A stretch of DNA of 18,474 nt from Streptomyces sp. NRRL F-2664 (GCF_000719345.1 NZ_JOFX01000072.1:1-18474), one strand, 5' to 3'. Positions 8,168 to 16,356 are shown, counted from the stretch's first letter. The notes: a model not told the origin generated them from the sequence alone. A program made the numbers and translations.

Positions 8168-10028
8168 CGCTCGCCCTCCAGCTGCGCGTCACGCCGTCGG
8201 CGCCGGATGCCTGGATCGTTGACCCGGACACCGTGCCGGTCGAGCGGCGCAAGCTGATCCCCCGCTACGGGGACAAGCGGTGGTCGGTTCTGGCGCTGCC
8301 CAGAACCCGACGGTCGCCGACGACTTCATCTACTGGTCGTGGCTTCCCGAGCCGCTGCGGGAGCCGATGAGGCATGCCGCGTTCTGCCTGATCAACTATC
8401 CGCTGACCATGGGTTTCGTGTTTTAGCACGGGGCCCCGATGAGGTCCAAGCTCAGCTCGGGGCGGATCTACAAGACGGTCCACCACTGGTCGATGTTTGC
8501 CCAGTGGCCGGCCGACCGCGGGATCACGCAGTTGTCGGCCGTCACGCAGGACGACCTGACGGAGTTCGCCTACTACCTGGGCAAGACTCGGTCGCTGGCC
8601 CGCAACACCGTCCAGAGTCACCTGATCACGCTGTCCCGGCTGCACCGCTTCGGGGCCCGGTTCCTGCCCGGCACGCAGCAGCTGGTCGAGCCGCCCTGGA
8701 TGACGGAGGGCGTCGATGACTACCTTCCCGCCGCCTCTTCGAAGGGCGAGAACGGCTACGAACCGATCAGCCCCGACGATGGGGCCCTCTGCTGGTCTGG
8801 GCCCTGCGGTTTGTCGAGGACTTCGCCGGTGACATCTTGAACGGCATCGAGGAACACCGGATCCGGTCCGCGACGGGCCGGGCTCTCAGGCGCCGGGCAC
8901 GGCCCGGCGAAGCCGCCGCGTTCGGCGCCTACCTGGAGTCGTTGGAGGCATCGGGAGAACCCATCCCGGTGGCGGTCGGAGAGCAATGGGGGAGAACGCG
9001 GTCCCGGGCGTCTTCTTGGCGGCGAAGGCCGGAACACCGGTGAACACGGTCTACAACGTGCTGCACTACCCGCGCTGGCAGCACTACCTGCAGATCAACC
9101 CTGGTCCCTGTCTGCTGGACACGCTGGTCACGGCCACGCTGGGCGGTCAGCCGTGGCAGGAGCCCTTCGAGTTCGCGAGCTTCCCCACCCTGTTCAAGCA
9201 CCTGGTCACCGCCTGCTTCATCGTCCTGGCCTACCTGACCGGGATGAGGTCGGCGGAGGTGCTGGTACTGGAAAGCGGATGCTGCCCCGAGCCGGAAGGC
9301 CCGCAGGACGGGGTCCAAAAGCACCTGATCTATGGTCGCCAGTTCAAGGGCGCTAAGGACGAGGACGGCAATCACCTGTCGGCCGGCGTCATCCGTGAGG
9401 CCCCCTGGGTGGCCAATCCCCAGGTGGTCACCGCGGTCAGGGCGCTGAAACGGTTCGTCGGAGACGACGAGATGCTGTTCGCGGCCGTCAAGCACGACGC
9501 CCGCACGGTGAACGTCCGCGAAGGCCGGTCTCTGAGCCTGGCTACGATCAGCAACCGCGTTGAGGGGTTCATCGACTGGGTCAACGACTACGCCGAGAGC
9601 CGGGGCTGGGACAGTGAGACGATCCCGGCCGACGACCTTGGACGCGTCGGCATCGCCCGGTTCCGGCGCACGCTGGCCTGGCACATCGCACGCCAACCGG
9701 GCGGCCTCGTCGCGCTCGCGGTTCAGTACGGCCACGTGCGGACGCTGGTCAGCGAGGGCTACGGAGCCCGGTCTCGCGGCGGAATCCACGACCTGATGGA
9801 CTTCGAGACGGCCCGGTCGGTCGCTGAGCATCTGAGCGACGTCCACGAAGCCCTCCAGGACGGGTACGGAGTCTCCGGTCCGGCCACCCGCCGACTGATC
9901 CATTCCGCGGCACAGGAGCACGAGCGGTTCGGGGGAATAGTCACCCCGTCCGGCAGGCCCGCAGCCTGCTGGCGGATCCGACGTTGAACGTCTTCGAGAA
10001 CAAGCGGGCCTACCTGACGCGTAAATAG
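8164..10028 (+). pseudogene. Tyrosine recombinase/integrase, multiply broken (second of a pair)
   Basis: Starting at the ATG overlapping the upstream stop, the frames join into one recombinase of about 620 codons. The N-terminal part (MTLALQLRVTPSAPDAWIVD) shifts frame near 8300. A TAG at 8424-8426 interrupts the SAM-like core-binding region (SSGRIYKTVHHWSMFAQW). Shifts follow near 8785 and 8985, and another near 9947. The longest intact part, 8986-9945, contains the catalytic region: TGMRSAEVL (first Arg, near 9245), RFRRTLAWH (second Arg, near 9660), YGHVRT (His) and SEGYG (Tyr, near 9760). The end ADPTLNVFENKRAYLT is the family C-terminus but stops abruptly at 10028 next to an IS110 remnant. 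Not functional as read. Confidence 0.8.
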
Positions 10029-10104
10029 CACCAGGTCAGGGTGGGTGTGGGCAGGGTTGTGCGCCCGGTGGCATTGTGGCTGCCGGGTGGCTGGCGCTGT
10101 CGGG

Positions 10105-10627
10105 TCAGGCTGTGGTCTCCATCGGGTTGAGGGTGACGGTGTAGCCGAGCTGGTTGAGCTGGGTGATCGCGCGACGGGTGGCCCGTTCAGTGTCGCGCTG
10201 GGTGAAGTAGGAGCCGCCAAGCTCGGCGTAGGGCTTGTGGGTGGTGAGCATGTGCCAGATCGCTGTGATGATCGAGTGCTCGACGGCGACCAGTGCCCTG
10301 AGCGGGCCCCGGCGGGCGGTCAGGCGCCGGTAACGGGCGGCGAGGTAGGTGTCCTTGGTTCTCACCGCGCCGAACGCGGCGAGGCCGAGTGCCCCCTTGA
10401 GGTAGGGGTTGCCGGGCCGGGCCTTGGTGTTCTTCGTGCGGCCGGCGGACTCGTGGTGTCCGGGACAGGCTCCGGCCCAGGACGTGAAGTGTTTGGCGGA
10501 GGCGAAGCGGGTCATGTCCCCGCCGGTCTCCGCGATGATCACTTCGGCGGTTGCCTGGTTGATCCCGGGAATGGTGTCGAGCAGGTCGAGGGCGTCGCGG
10601 AAGGGCGCCATCGCCTCTTCGACCTTT
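10105..10627 (-). pseudogene. IS110-family transposase, C-terminal remnant
   Basis: The minus-strand frame contains LLDTIPGINQATAEVIIAET, then FTSWAGACPGHHESAGRTK and YLKGALGLAAFGAVRTKDTY, the C-terminal Transposase_20 domain of IS110-family transposases. The DEDD catalytic N-terminal half is absent: reading upstream of the internal Met (KVEEAMAPF) the frame abuts an istA fragment near 10627, so this copy was truncated by, or recombined with, the neighbouring IS21. The 3' end lies next to the truncated recombinase. It is a different subgroup from the IS110 remnant at the left edge. Confidence 0.82.
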
Positions 10628-10755
10628 CCGGAGCCCGCCGGATCAAGGCGAAGATGGCCGAGGCTGTCGCACTCTCGAAGCTCTATTCGATAGCGGAGGT
10701 CGACCGGGCACTGGGCACCGCCGCGGTCACCGCCCGCTTCGCGGACAAGGACCTA
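10628..10755 (+). pseudogene. istA: istA (IS21 transposase) C-terminal fragment
   Basis: The frame reads ARRIKAKMAEAVALSKLYSI followed by AEVDRALGTAAVTARFADKD, a segment I recognise from the C-terminal end of actinobacterial IstA transposases. The DDE catalytic domain is missing, and the sequence jumps directly into istB. Non-functional. Confidence 0.7.
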
Positions 10756-11205
10756 ACTTCTGCATCTGCGGACCCTCCGGCACGGGAAAGCCGCACTTCA
10801 CCGAGGCACTCGTACAGACCGCCGTCGAGGCCGGCCTGACCGTCGCCTGGTTCACCATCGAGGACCTCGGAGCCCTGGTCCGCCGCCATCGCGCAGACGA
10901 CTCCATCGCCCGGGCCTCGCGAAGATCGTCCGATCCGACCTGATCATCGTCGACGACATCGGCCTGCTGCCCGTCTCCGAAGACGCCGCCGAAGGCTTCT
11001 ACCGCCTGGTCGACGCCGCCTGCGAACGACGCTCGATCGCCGTCTCCAGCAACCTCCACCCCTCCGGATTCGACGAGATCATGCCCAAGACCCTCGCCAC
11101 CGCGACCGTCGACCGGCTCCTCCACCATGCCCACGTCACCGTCACGCAGGGTGACTCGTTCAGGTTCACCGAGGCCACCACCGGCCAAGGGAGTGAAGCC
11201 CTTCA
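10752..11205 (+). pseudogene. istB: istB (IS21 ATPase helper), broken
   Basis: The IstB AAA+ ATPase is recognisable from FCICGPSGTGKPHFTEALVQ (Walker A) through SDLIIVDDIGLLPVSEDAAE (Walker B, DD) to SIAVSSNLHPSGFDEIMPKT and ATVDRLLHHAHVTVTQGDSF. The Walker A serine/threonine after the lysine is a proline (GKP), which should abolish nucleotide binding. A one-base frameshift near 10915 separates the Walker A half from the Walker B half, and a further shift near 11187 removes the usual GVKPLS end. The N-terminal DNA-binding part is deleted. IstB normally assembles on DNA to direct IstA. Confidence 0.8.
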
Positions 11206-11239
11206 GCTGATCCACACCGACCAAGGGCGGGGAGATATC

Positions 11240-11309
11240 TGGCCGCCACCGGGGAAGTTCCACTGGCCGCCAGCGGGGAGAACTACTGGCCGCCTCTGGG
11301 GAGAACTAC
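11240..11309. repeat. Three tandem terminal repeats of the IS21 right end
   Basis: Copies at 11240-11263, 11264-11286 and 11287-11309 follow the pattern TGGCCGCC-n-n-n-GGGGA-n-n-n-n-n-n-C. Copies two and three share GGGGAGAACTAC. Multiple terminal repeats acting as transposase binding sites are a known IS21 feature. Confidence 0.8.
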
Positions 11310-11513
11310 AAGGCCGTTGACACACCGAGGGTATTGCCATGCGGACCCTGAGTGAACCGCTTTCGTGAGTTGTGAGCCCCCTGCGAGCCCTCCCAGACAT
11401 GCGGGCCCGGCGTGTGTGATGAGGGCACAGGCCGCCGCCGGGACGCCAGGAAGGGGCTTCCCGGCGGCGACCGCCGCCAAGGCGCCACGACTTCACGCTC
11501 GGGGGTGAACCAG

Positions 11514-13100
11514 ATGTGCGGAATCGCAGGACTGGCCGGAGGCGACGCCGTCCGGCACGAGCAGACCGTCGCCGCGATGGGCGACTCCCAGCACTACCGC
11601 GGCCCGGACGGCACCATGCACGCCGCCGCCCGGGACGGACGGGCGGTGCTGGCCATGAACACCCTCCTCATCGTCGACCCGCAGGCCGTGCCCGGCCCCT
11701 ACCTGGACCGGGACACCAGGATCCTGCTGGCCTTCAACGGCGAGATCTACAACTGGCGCCAGCAGGCCGCCGCCTGGGGCATCGAGATCAGCGAGCGGGA
11801 GTCGGACGCCCACTTCCTGCTGCGGGCCTGGGTCAAGATCGGACCGTCCTGCCTGGACGGCCTGGACGGCATGTCCGCCATCTCCGTCTACGACCCGCGG
11901 ACCGCGAAGCTGTTCCTGGCCCGCGACCAGCTCGGGGAGAAACCGCTCTACTGGCGGCTGGACGGCGGTCGGCTCGCGTTCGCCTCCGAGGTCACCACCC
12001 TGACCGGCTACGGCCCGGCCCCGCTGGTCTTACGGCCGGAAGTCACCGCGATCGAGACCCCCGTCGGGGTCGACACCCCGTTCCAGGGCATCCAGCTGCT
12101 GGCCCCAGCCACGCTGCTGACGTTCGACGTCACCACCGGCTCGATCGACCAGATGACCTGGTGGCACCTGGAGGACCGGGCCCCGTTCACCGGCACCTAC
12201 GACGAGGCCCTGGCCAGGTTCTCCACGATCCTGGCCGAGCAGATCCCGCTCAGGTCCCCGGCCTGCGACTTGCCCTCCTCCTCTCCGGCGGGCTGGACTC
12301 GGCGGTGCTGGCCTACCTGATGCGGCCCCCGGTCTGCGTCACCGTCCGCTACCCGGGTCAGGACCGCCTGGACGAGTCCTCCACGGCCGCCGTGATCGCC
12401 CGGAACGTCGGGGCCGAGCTGGTGGTGGTCGAGCCCGACCACACCGACTTCACCCGGGCCCTTCCGCACATGATGCGGGCCCTGGACTACCCGGTGGGGG
12501 ACGCGTTCACGTTCTCCGAGCACATGGCCTACCGGAAGATCGCCGACCTCGGCCTTCGCGTCGTGATCAGCGGGCTCGGGCCGGACGAGTTCCTGATGGG
12601 CTACGTCCGCCAGGCCCTGGTCCTCTTCGGCCCCGACGCCGTCCTGAACGCCGGGCTGGAGGCATACCGGCCGCTGGCCGCCAAGCTCATGCACACCGCC
12701 GGCGAACCCCTCGACCCGGCGGAGGCCGTCACCCGGCTGATCCTGCGGGGCCCGGACCCCGACGGCCGCCTCCGCGACCTCGTCGCCGACGCGATGGCCC
12801 GCGCGGGCGGGGGACCTCGCCCGCGGCCTGACCCTGGCCGACTTGGCCACGGCCTGGAGGCCGCTGGTGATGACGAGCGACAAGCTCGGCTTCGCCTCCC
12901 CGGTCCCGGCCTGGCTCAACGACAACCTCGCGGCCTGGGCCGACTCCCAGATCCGCATGGCTCTCACCGACGCCCCGCCTGGATTCCGCCCCCTCCTCGA
13001 GGGGGGTTTGATGCCCGGTGGCCGGTTCGACCGCACCCGGATGCAGGCCCTCATGGCAGCCGCCTGGTTTTCGGACCAGACGGTGAGGGCTGCCGCATGA
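11514..13100 (+). pseudogene. Asparagine-synthetase-like glutamine amidotransferase, two frameshifts
   Basis: The ATG at 11514 follows GGGGGTG by 6 nt and gives MCGIAGL with the N-terminal nucleophile Cys2 of class II glutamine amidotransferases. N75-G76-E77 (FNGEIYN) and D98 match the E. coli AsnB glutaminase residues N74-G75-E76 and D98. The synthetase half has the pyrophosphate loop SGGLDS (about 12287) and an SGLGPDEFLMGY motif (about 12570). Two residues are odd: the Arg49 equivalent is Thr50 (LAMNTLLIVD), and the Glu348 equivalent in SGEGSDE is Leu. A one-base loss near 12270 and an extra G in a G5 run (12809-12813) break the frame; corrected, the protein is about 528 residues, shorter than housekeeping AsnB. 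The stop overlaps the Nudix start (ATGA). The substrate is probably not aspartate. Confidence 0.85.
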
Positions 13101-13564
13101 CCCCCAACGCCGTTACTACGGTGAGGGGATGCACTCCGAACACCGCCATCGAGGAGCCGACCGCCGCCCGCGGAGCTGTCGCGATCATCACCAACCGCCG
13201 CGGAGAACTCCTCCTCCACCTCCGCGACGACCTCCCCCACATCGCCTGGCCCGCCCACTGGAGCCTGCTGGGAGGCGGCTGCGACCCCGGCGAGGACCCG
13301 GCCACCGCAATCGTCCGCGAACTCGACGAGGAAGCCGGCCTGGCCGCCGAGCTCCTGACCGAGCTGTTCGAGATCACCGACCACCGCGGCCCCGGGCAGA
13401 TCATCACCTTCTGCGCCGCCCGCTGGGACGGCGACGAGACCCGCCGCCCACTCTCCGAGGGCGTCAAGCTCCAGTTCTTCGCCCCCGAGCACCTCGACAT
13501 CCTCACGATCCCGCCATTCATCCGGGACGGGATCCACCGCTATCTGGCCGCCAGGCCCTCCTGA
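13097..13564 (+). CDS. Nudix hydrolase (155 aa)
   Basis: The ATG at 13097 overlaps the TGA of the amidotransferase (ATGA), indicating translational coupling. The protein has a complete Nudix box G60-x5-E66-x7-R74-E75-L76-x-E78-E79-x-G81-L82, whose glutamates bind Mg2+ to hydrolyse a nucleoside diphosphate linked to another moiety. The preceding LHLRDDLPHIAWPAHWSLLG is typical of soluble sugar-nucleotide or ADP-ribose-type Nudix enzymes, but substrate cannot be read from sequence. The length is normal for the family and the frame is intact, unlike its two neighbours. Its place between an amidotransferase and a nucleotide-sugar dehydrogenase suggests that a nucleotide-linked sugar is the substrate. 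Two strong hairpins follow the stop. Confidence 0.92.
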   Translation: MTPNAVTTVRGCTPNTAIEEPTAARGAVAIITNRRGELLLHLRDDLPHIAWPAHWSLLGGGCDPGEDPATAIVRELDEEAGLAAELLTELFEITDHRGPGQIITFCAARWDGDETRRPLSEGVKLQFFAPEHLDILTIPPFIRDGIHRYLAARPS

Positions 13565-13567
13565 CCA

Positions 13568-13587
13568 CCCCGCCCTTCCGGGCGGGG
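13568..13587 (+). promoter_or_regulatory. Perfect hairpin directly after the Nudix stop
   Basis: CCCCGCCC (13568-13575), loop TTCC, GGGCGGGG (13580-13587): an 8-bp perfect GC stem only 3 nt after the Nudix stop codon, with no T-tract. It could be an actinobacterial intrinsic terminator or an mRNA-stabilising structure that sets different expression for upstream and downstream genes. Confidence 0.7.
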
Positions 13588-13590
13588 CAA

Positions 13591-13619
13591 GGGTGGGGCC
13601 GCCCCCGGCGGCCCCACCC
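13591..13619 (+). promoter_or_regulatory. 13-bp perfect hairpin before the dehydrogenase gene
   Basis: GGGTGGGGCCGCC (13591-13603), loop CCC, GGCGGCCCCACCC (13607-13619): a perfect 13-bp stem with a 3-nt loop, 3 nt after the previous hairpin. The likely ribosome binding site AAGGGA (13621-13626) of the next gene begins right at its foot, so folding could influence both transcription and translation of that gene. Confidence 0.75.
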
Positions 13620-13637
13620 GAAGGGACGACCCCGCTC

Positions 13638-14955
13638 ATGAAGATGACCGTCATCGGATGCGGCTACCTCGGCGCCACCCACGCCGCCTGCATGGCCGAA
13701 CTCGGCCACGAGGTCCTGGGCCTGGACTCCGACATCGACAACGTCCACACCCTCAACTCCGGCCGGGCCCCGTTCTTCGAACGCGACCTCGATGGCCTCC
13801 TCGCCAAGCACACCGCGACTGGCCGACTCCGCTTCACCGCCTCCTACGGCGAGGCCGCCGACTTCGCCGACCTGCACTTCATCGGCGTCGGCACCCCGCC
13901 GCAGGCCGGCAGCGATGCCTACGACCTCACCCACCTCTTCGACGCCGTCCGCCGCCTGGCCCCCGGCCTGACGACCCCGGCCGTCGTCGCGGTGAAGTCC
14001 ACCGTCCCGGTCGGCACCGCACCCCGCGTCGCCGAAATCCTGCGCGAGTACGCCCCTGCCGGGGACCTCGTCGAGGTTGCCTGGAACCCCGAGTTCCTGC
14101 GCTTGTCCTTCGGTCGACGACACCATCCGGCCCGACCGGCTCGTCCTCGGCTTCAACACCACCCACTCCTGGGCCGAGGCCCTGCTGCGGCAGCCGTTCG
14201 AGAAGATCATCGAGTCGGGGACGCCGACGATCGTCACGGACTGGGCCACCGCCGAGCTCGCCAAGGGCGCTGCGAACTCCTTCCTCGGCACCAAGATCTC
14301 CTTCATCAACTCGATGGCCGAGGTCTGCGAAGCCTCCGGCGCCAACGTCGCCGAGCTCGCCGACCTCCTGGGCCACGACCACCGCATCGGTCGCCACGGC
14401 ATGCGGCCCGGCCTCGGCGGCGGCTGCCTGCCCAAGGACCTCGCCGACTTCATCAACCGCGCCGACGACCTCGACGCCGGCCAAGCCGTCGGCATCCTCC
14501 GCGAAGCCGCCGCCGTCAACGCCCGCCGCCGCCAGCGCGTCATCGACCTCGCCCGCGAGGAACTCGGAGGCGACCTGCGGGGCAAGCGGATCACCGTCTG
14601 GGGCGCCGCCTTCAAGCCCGAGACCGACGACATCCGCGACTCGTCCGCCCTGGCCGTCGCCCAGGCCCTCCACGACCTCGGCGCCACCGTCACCGTCACC
14701 GTCACCGACCCCAAGGCCCTCGACAACGCCCGCAAGCTCCACCCCGAGCTCGACTACGTCGAAGACCCCATCGCCGCCGTCGACGACGCCGACCTGCTGC
14801 TGCACGTCACCGAGTGGCATCACTTCACGACCATCGGCCCCAAGCGGCTCGCCACCCGGACCACCAGCCCCAAGGTCATCGACGCCCGCGGCACCCTCAA
14901 CACCGACCAGTGGCGCGACGCCGGATGGATCACCCGAACCCTCGGCCGCCCCTGA
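13638..14955 (+). pseudogene. UDP-glucose 6-dehydrogenase-type nucleotide sugar dehydrogenase, one frameshift
   Basis: Starts at ATG 13638 (MKMTVIGCGYLGATHAACMA) with AAGGGA about 11 nt upstream. The Rossmann motif GCGYLG binds NAD+; VKSTVPVGTA and WNPEFLR follow. The frame then shifts between about 14100 and 14118, where FLR should lead into VDDTIRPDRLVLG. The second part has the AKGAANSFLGTKISFIN core, the GGGCLPKDL motif with the catalytic cysteine (TGC at 14425-14427) and WGAAFKPETDDIRDS of the C-terminal UDP-binding domain. These enzymes oxidise the C6 hydroxyl of a nucleotide sugar to a carboxylate (UDP-glucose to UDP-glucuronate) in two NAD+ steps. Corrected length is about 438 residues, normal for the family. 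A GDP-mannose dehydrogenase or related activity is possible. Confidence 0.9.
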
Positions 14956-15003
14956 CCCAGGGACGAACGGGGACCGATTCTCGCGGGTCCCGCCGAGAAA
15001 TGA

Positions 15004-15049
15004 CACCGCAGAGGGCCGGCGCCTACTGGGCTGCCGGCCCTCTGCGGTG
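15004..15049 (+). terminator. 17-bp perfect hairpin, probable terminator
   Basis: CACCGCAGAGGGCCGGC (15004-15020), a 12-nt loop, and GCCGGCCCTCTGCGGTG (15033-15049) form an uninterrupted 17-bp stem 48 bp after the dehydrogenase stop. There is no T-tract, as is common for actinobacterial intrinsic terminators. It separates the amidotransferase-Nudix-dehydrogenase block from the nuclease gene. A smaller GGGACC/GGTCCC hairpin lies just upstream (about 14976-14997). Confidence 0.8.
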
Positions 15050-15144
15050 CTCCTGCCTGCCCGGGGCGGCTTGGGCCCCCGGGAAGGAGCAGGACCAGCA
15101 GGCGCTCCCGGCGATGTGTCAGCGACGCCCCTCACACTGGGCAC

Positions 15145-16356
15145 ATGACTCCGGGCAACAGGCTCTTCAGCAACGGCGACCTCGCCGACACCCTGAACCA
15201 CAAGCTCGGCCAGATCGCGAACGCGGTCGCCGGAAGGAGTGAGAACGACCTGCTGGAGCTTCCGCAGGCTGACATCTACGAGACCCTTCGAGCACGGTTC
15301 ATCATCGACCCCATCGTCCTCGACCGGGACGGCATCACCGCCGAACCGATCGAGGACGGCTATATGGCCACCCGCCACTTCGGCCTCAAGGTGACGACCG
15401 TGACCGGGGTCGTTCCCATCAGCGGAGACCAGGCCCTCCTGGGGCTCAGGCCCAACCACTACACGCACAACCCCCCGGCCGCGACGGTCAGGACCGGTGA
15501 GCTCAGGATCAGCTGGAGCGGGCCCGTCAATCCCGCACCGAGCGCCGTCCAGCAGGGCATCGACAAGCAGCTGCACGAGATCCAGCAGTGGCTCGACTGG
15601 AGCAAGGCCCAGGTCACCGCCTATGACGAATCAGCAGGTCAGCTGATTGTCAGCGAAGTGCAGGCCCGGAAGGAGAGGGCCCTGGCCAACCGCGGCCTGC
15701 AGGCATCGCTGGGATTCCCTATGCGCAAGCGCGCGGACGCGGACACCTACGCGGTCCCGATCACCCGCAAGAAGATCGCCCCCCGCCGAACCGCCCCCAC
15801 CGCCCAGCCGTTCAAGCCGGAACCCGCCCTCGACAACAAGCAATACGAGGCTGCTCTGGAAGTGCTTTGGCACCAGCGGAACCAGCTCGAACGCGCATTC
15901 ACCACGGTCGCGAAGATGGGGGAGGAGCAGATCCGGGACCTTCTCCTAGTCAACCTGAACGGCCACTTCGAGGGCCAGGCGGCCGGCGAGGTCTTCAACG
16001 CCGTCGGCAAAACAGACATCCTCATCCGCGAGGAGGACCGCCACATCTTCATCGGTGAGTGCAAGATCTGGCGCGGCCCCAAGACCATCACCGACACACT
16101 TAACCAACTTCTCAGCTACCTGACCTGGCGCGACACCAAAGCAGCCCTGGTCCTCTTCATCCGCTCCGGAATCCCCAGCGAGACCATCGCCAAGGCCCTC
16201 GTCAAGTTCCGCGAGCATCCGAACTACAAGCGTGAAGGGCAACAGCTGACCGGAGAGCGGCACGACTTCGTCTTCACCGCCACCAGCGACCCCAACCAAG
16301 AGATCAAGCTGGCCTTCCTCCCCTTCCACCTTCCCAAGCCGCGCAGCGACAGCTGA
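15145..16356 (+). CDS. PD-(D/E)XK nuclease-like protein with unrecognised N-terminal region (403 aa)
   Basis: The C-terminal third carries a restriction-endonuclease-type core. A helix with acids (EEQIRDLLLVNLNGHFEG, from about residue 260) is followed by D291 in GKTDILI and E305-x-K307 in IFIGECKIW, and then by Q321 in TLNQLLSYL, matching the usual order helix-acid, D, ExK and a helix Gln. Hydrophobic TKAALVLFIR follows. Such cores cut DNA (or RNA) with Mg2+. The first 230 residues, rich in strands (DGYMATRHFGLKVTTVTGVV), a helix (VQQGIDKQLHEIQQWLDWSK) and a basic PRR linker, are not recognised and may sense or bind a target. The ATG at 15145 has no good Shine-Dalgarno sequence; initiation may be leaderless. 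No methyltransferase partner is present. Intact; product could be a defence nuclease. Confidence 0.8.
   Translation: MTPGNRLFSNGDLADTLNHKLGQIANAVAGRSENDLLELPQADIYETLRARFIIDPIVLDRDGITAEPIEDGYMATRHFGLKVTTVTGVVPISGDQALLGLRPNHYTHNPPAATVRTGELRISWSGPVNPAPSAVQQGIDKQLHEIQQWLDWSKAQVTAYDESAGQLIVSEVQARKERALANRGLQASLGFPMRKRADADTYAVPITRKKIAPRRTAPTAQPFKPEPALDNKQYEAALEVLWHQRNQLERAFTTVAKMGEEQIRDLLLVNLNGHFEGQAAGEVFNAVGKTDILIREEDRHIFIGECKIWRGPKTITDTLNQLLSYLTWRDTKAALVLFIRSGIPSETIAKALVKFREHPNYKREGQQLTGERHDFVFTATSDPNQEIKLAFLPFHLPKPRSDS

Larger units (their letters stand above)
10628..11322 (+). mobile_element. Internally deleted IS21-family element
   Basis: The element is reduced to the last part of istA, most of istB and the right end. 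The istA C-terminus and an internal istB segment are fused near 10752, so a deletion has removed the end of istA and the start of istB. Right of istB are three 23-24-bp terminal repeats, as is usual for IS21, followed by TTGACA at 11317-11322, a plausible terminal CA. The left end is gone; the element abuts an IS110 remnant. Confidence 0.75.

Noticed and set aside
11514..13100. Lasso-peptide or beta-lactam cyclase role for the AsnB-like gene
   Set aside because: Lasso cyclases come with a precursor peptide, protease and RRE gene, none of which is present. Beta-lactam synthetases lack the Cys2 start that is kept here.
11516..13564. A 682-codon plus-strand frame spanning the amidotransferase and Nudix genes, suggesting a fusion protein
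   Set aside because: Its first 250 codons are an out-of-frame Arg/Pro-rich shadow of the amidotransferase domain. Only the middle and the Nudix end are real, and the ATGA overlap shows separate genes.
12197..13654. A 485-codon minus-strand frame opposite the amidotransferase and Nudix genes
   Set aside because: Gly/Val/Glu-rich antisense shadow with no motif; the plus strand holds the recognisable enzymes.
13658..15148. Very long Arg/Pro/Ser-rich frames over the dehydrogenase gene on both strands
   Set aside because: These are high-GC shadow frames; the conserved GCGYLG, GGGCLPKDL and FKPETDDIRDS motifs lie in other frames.
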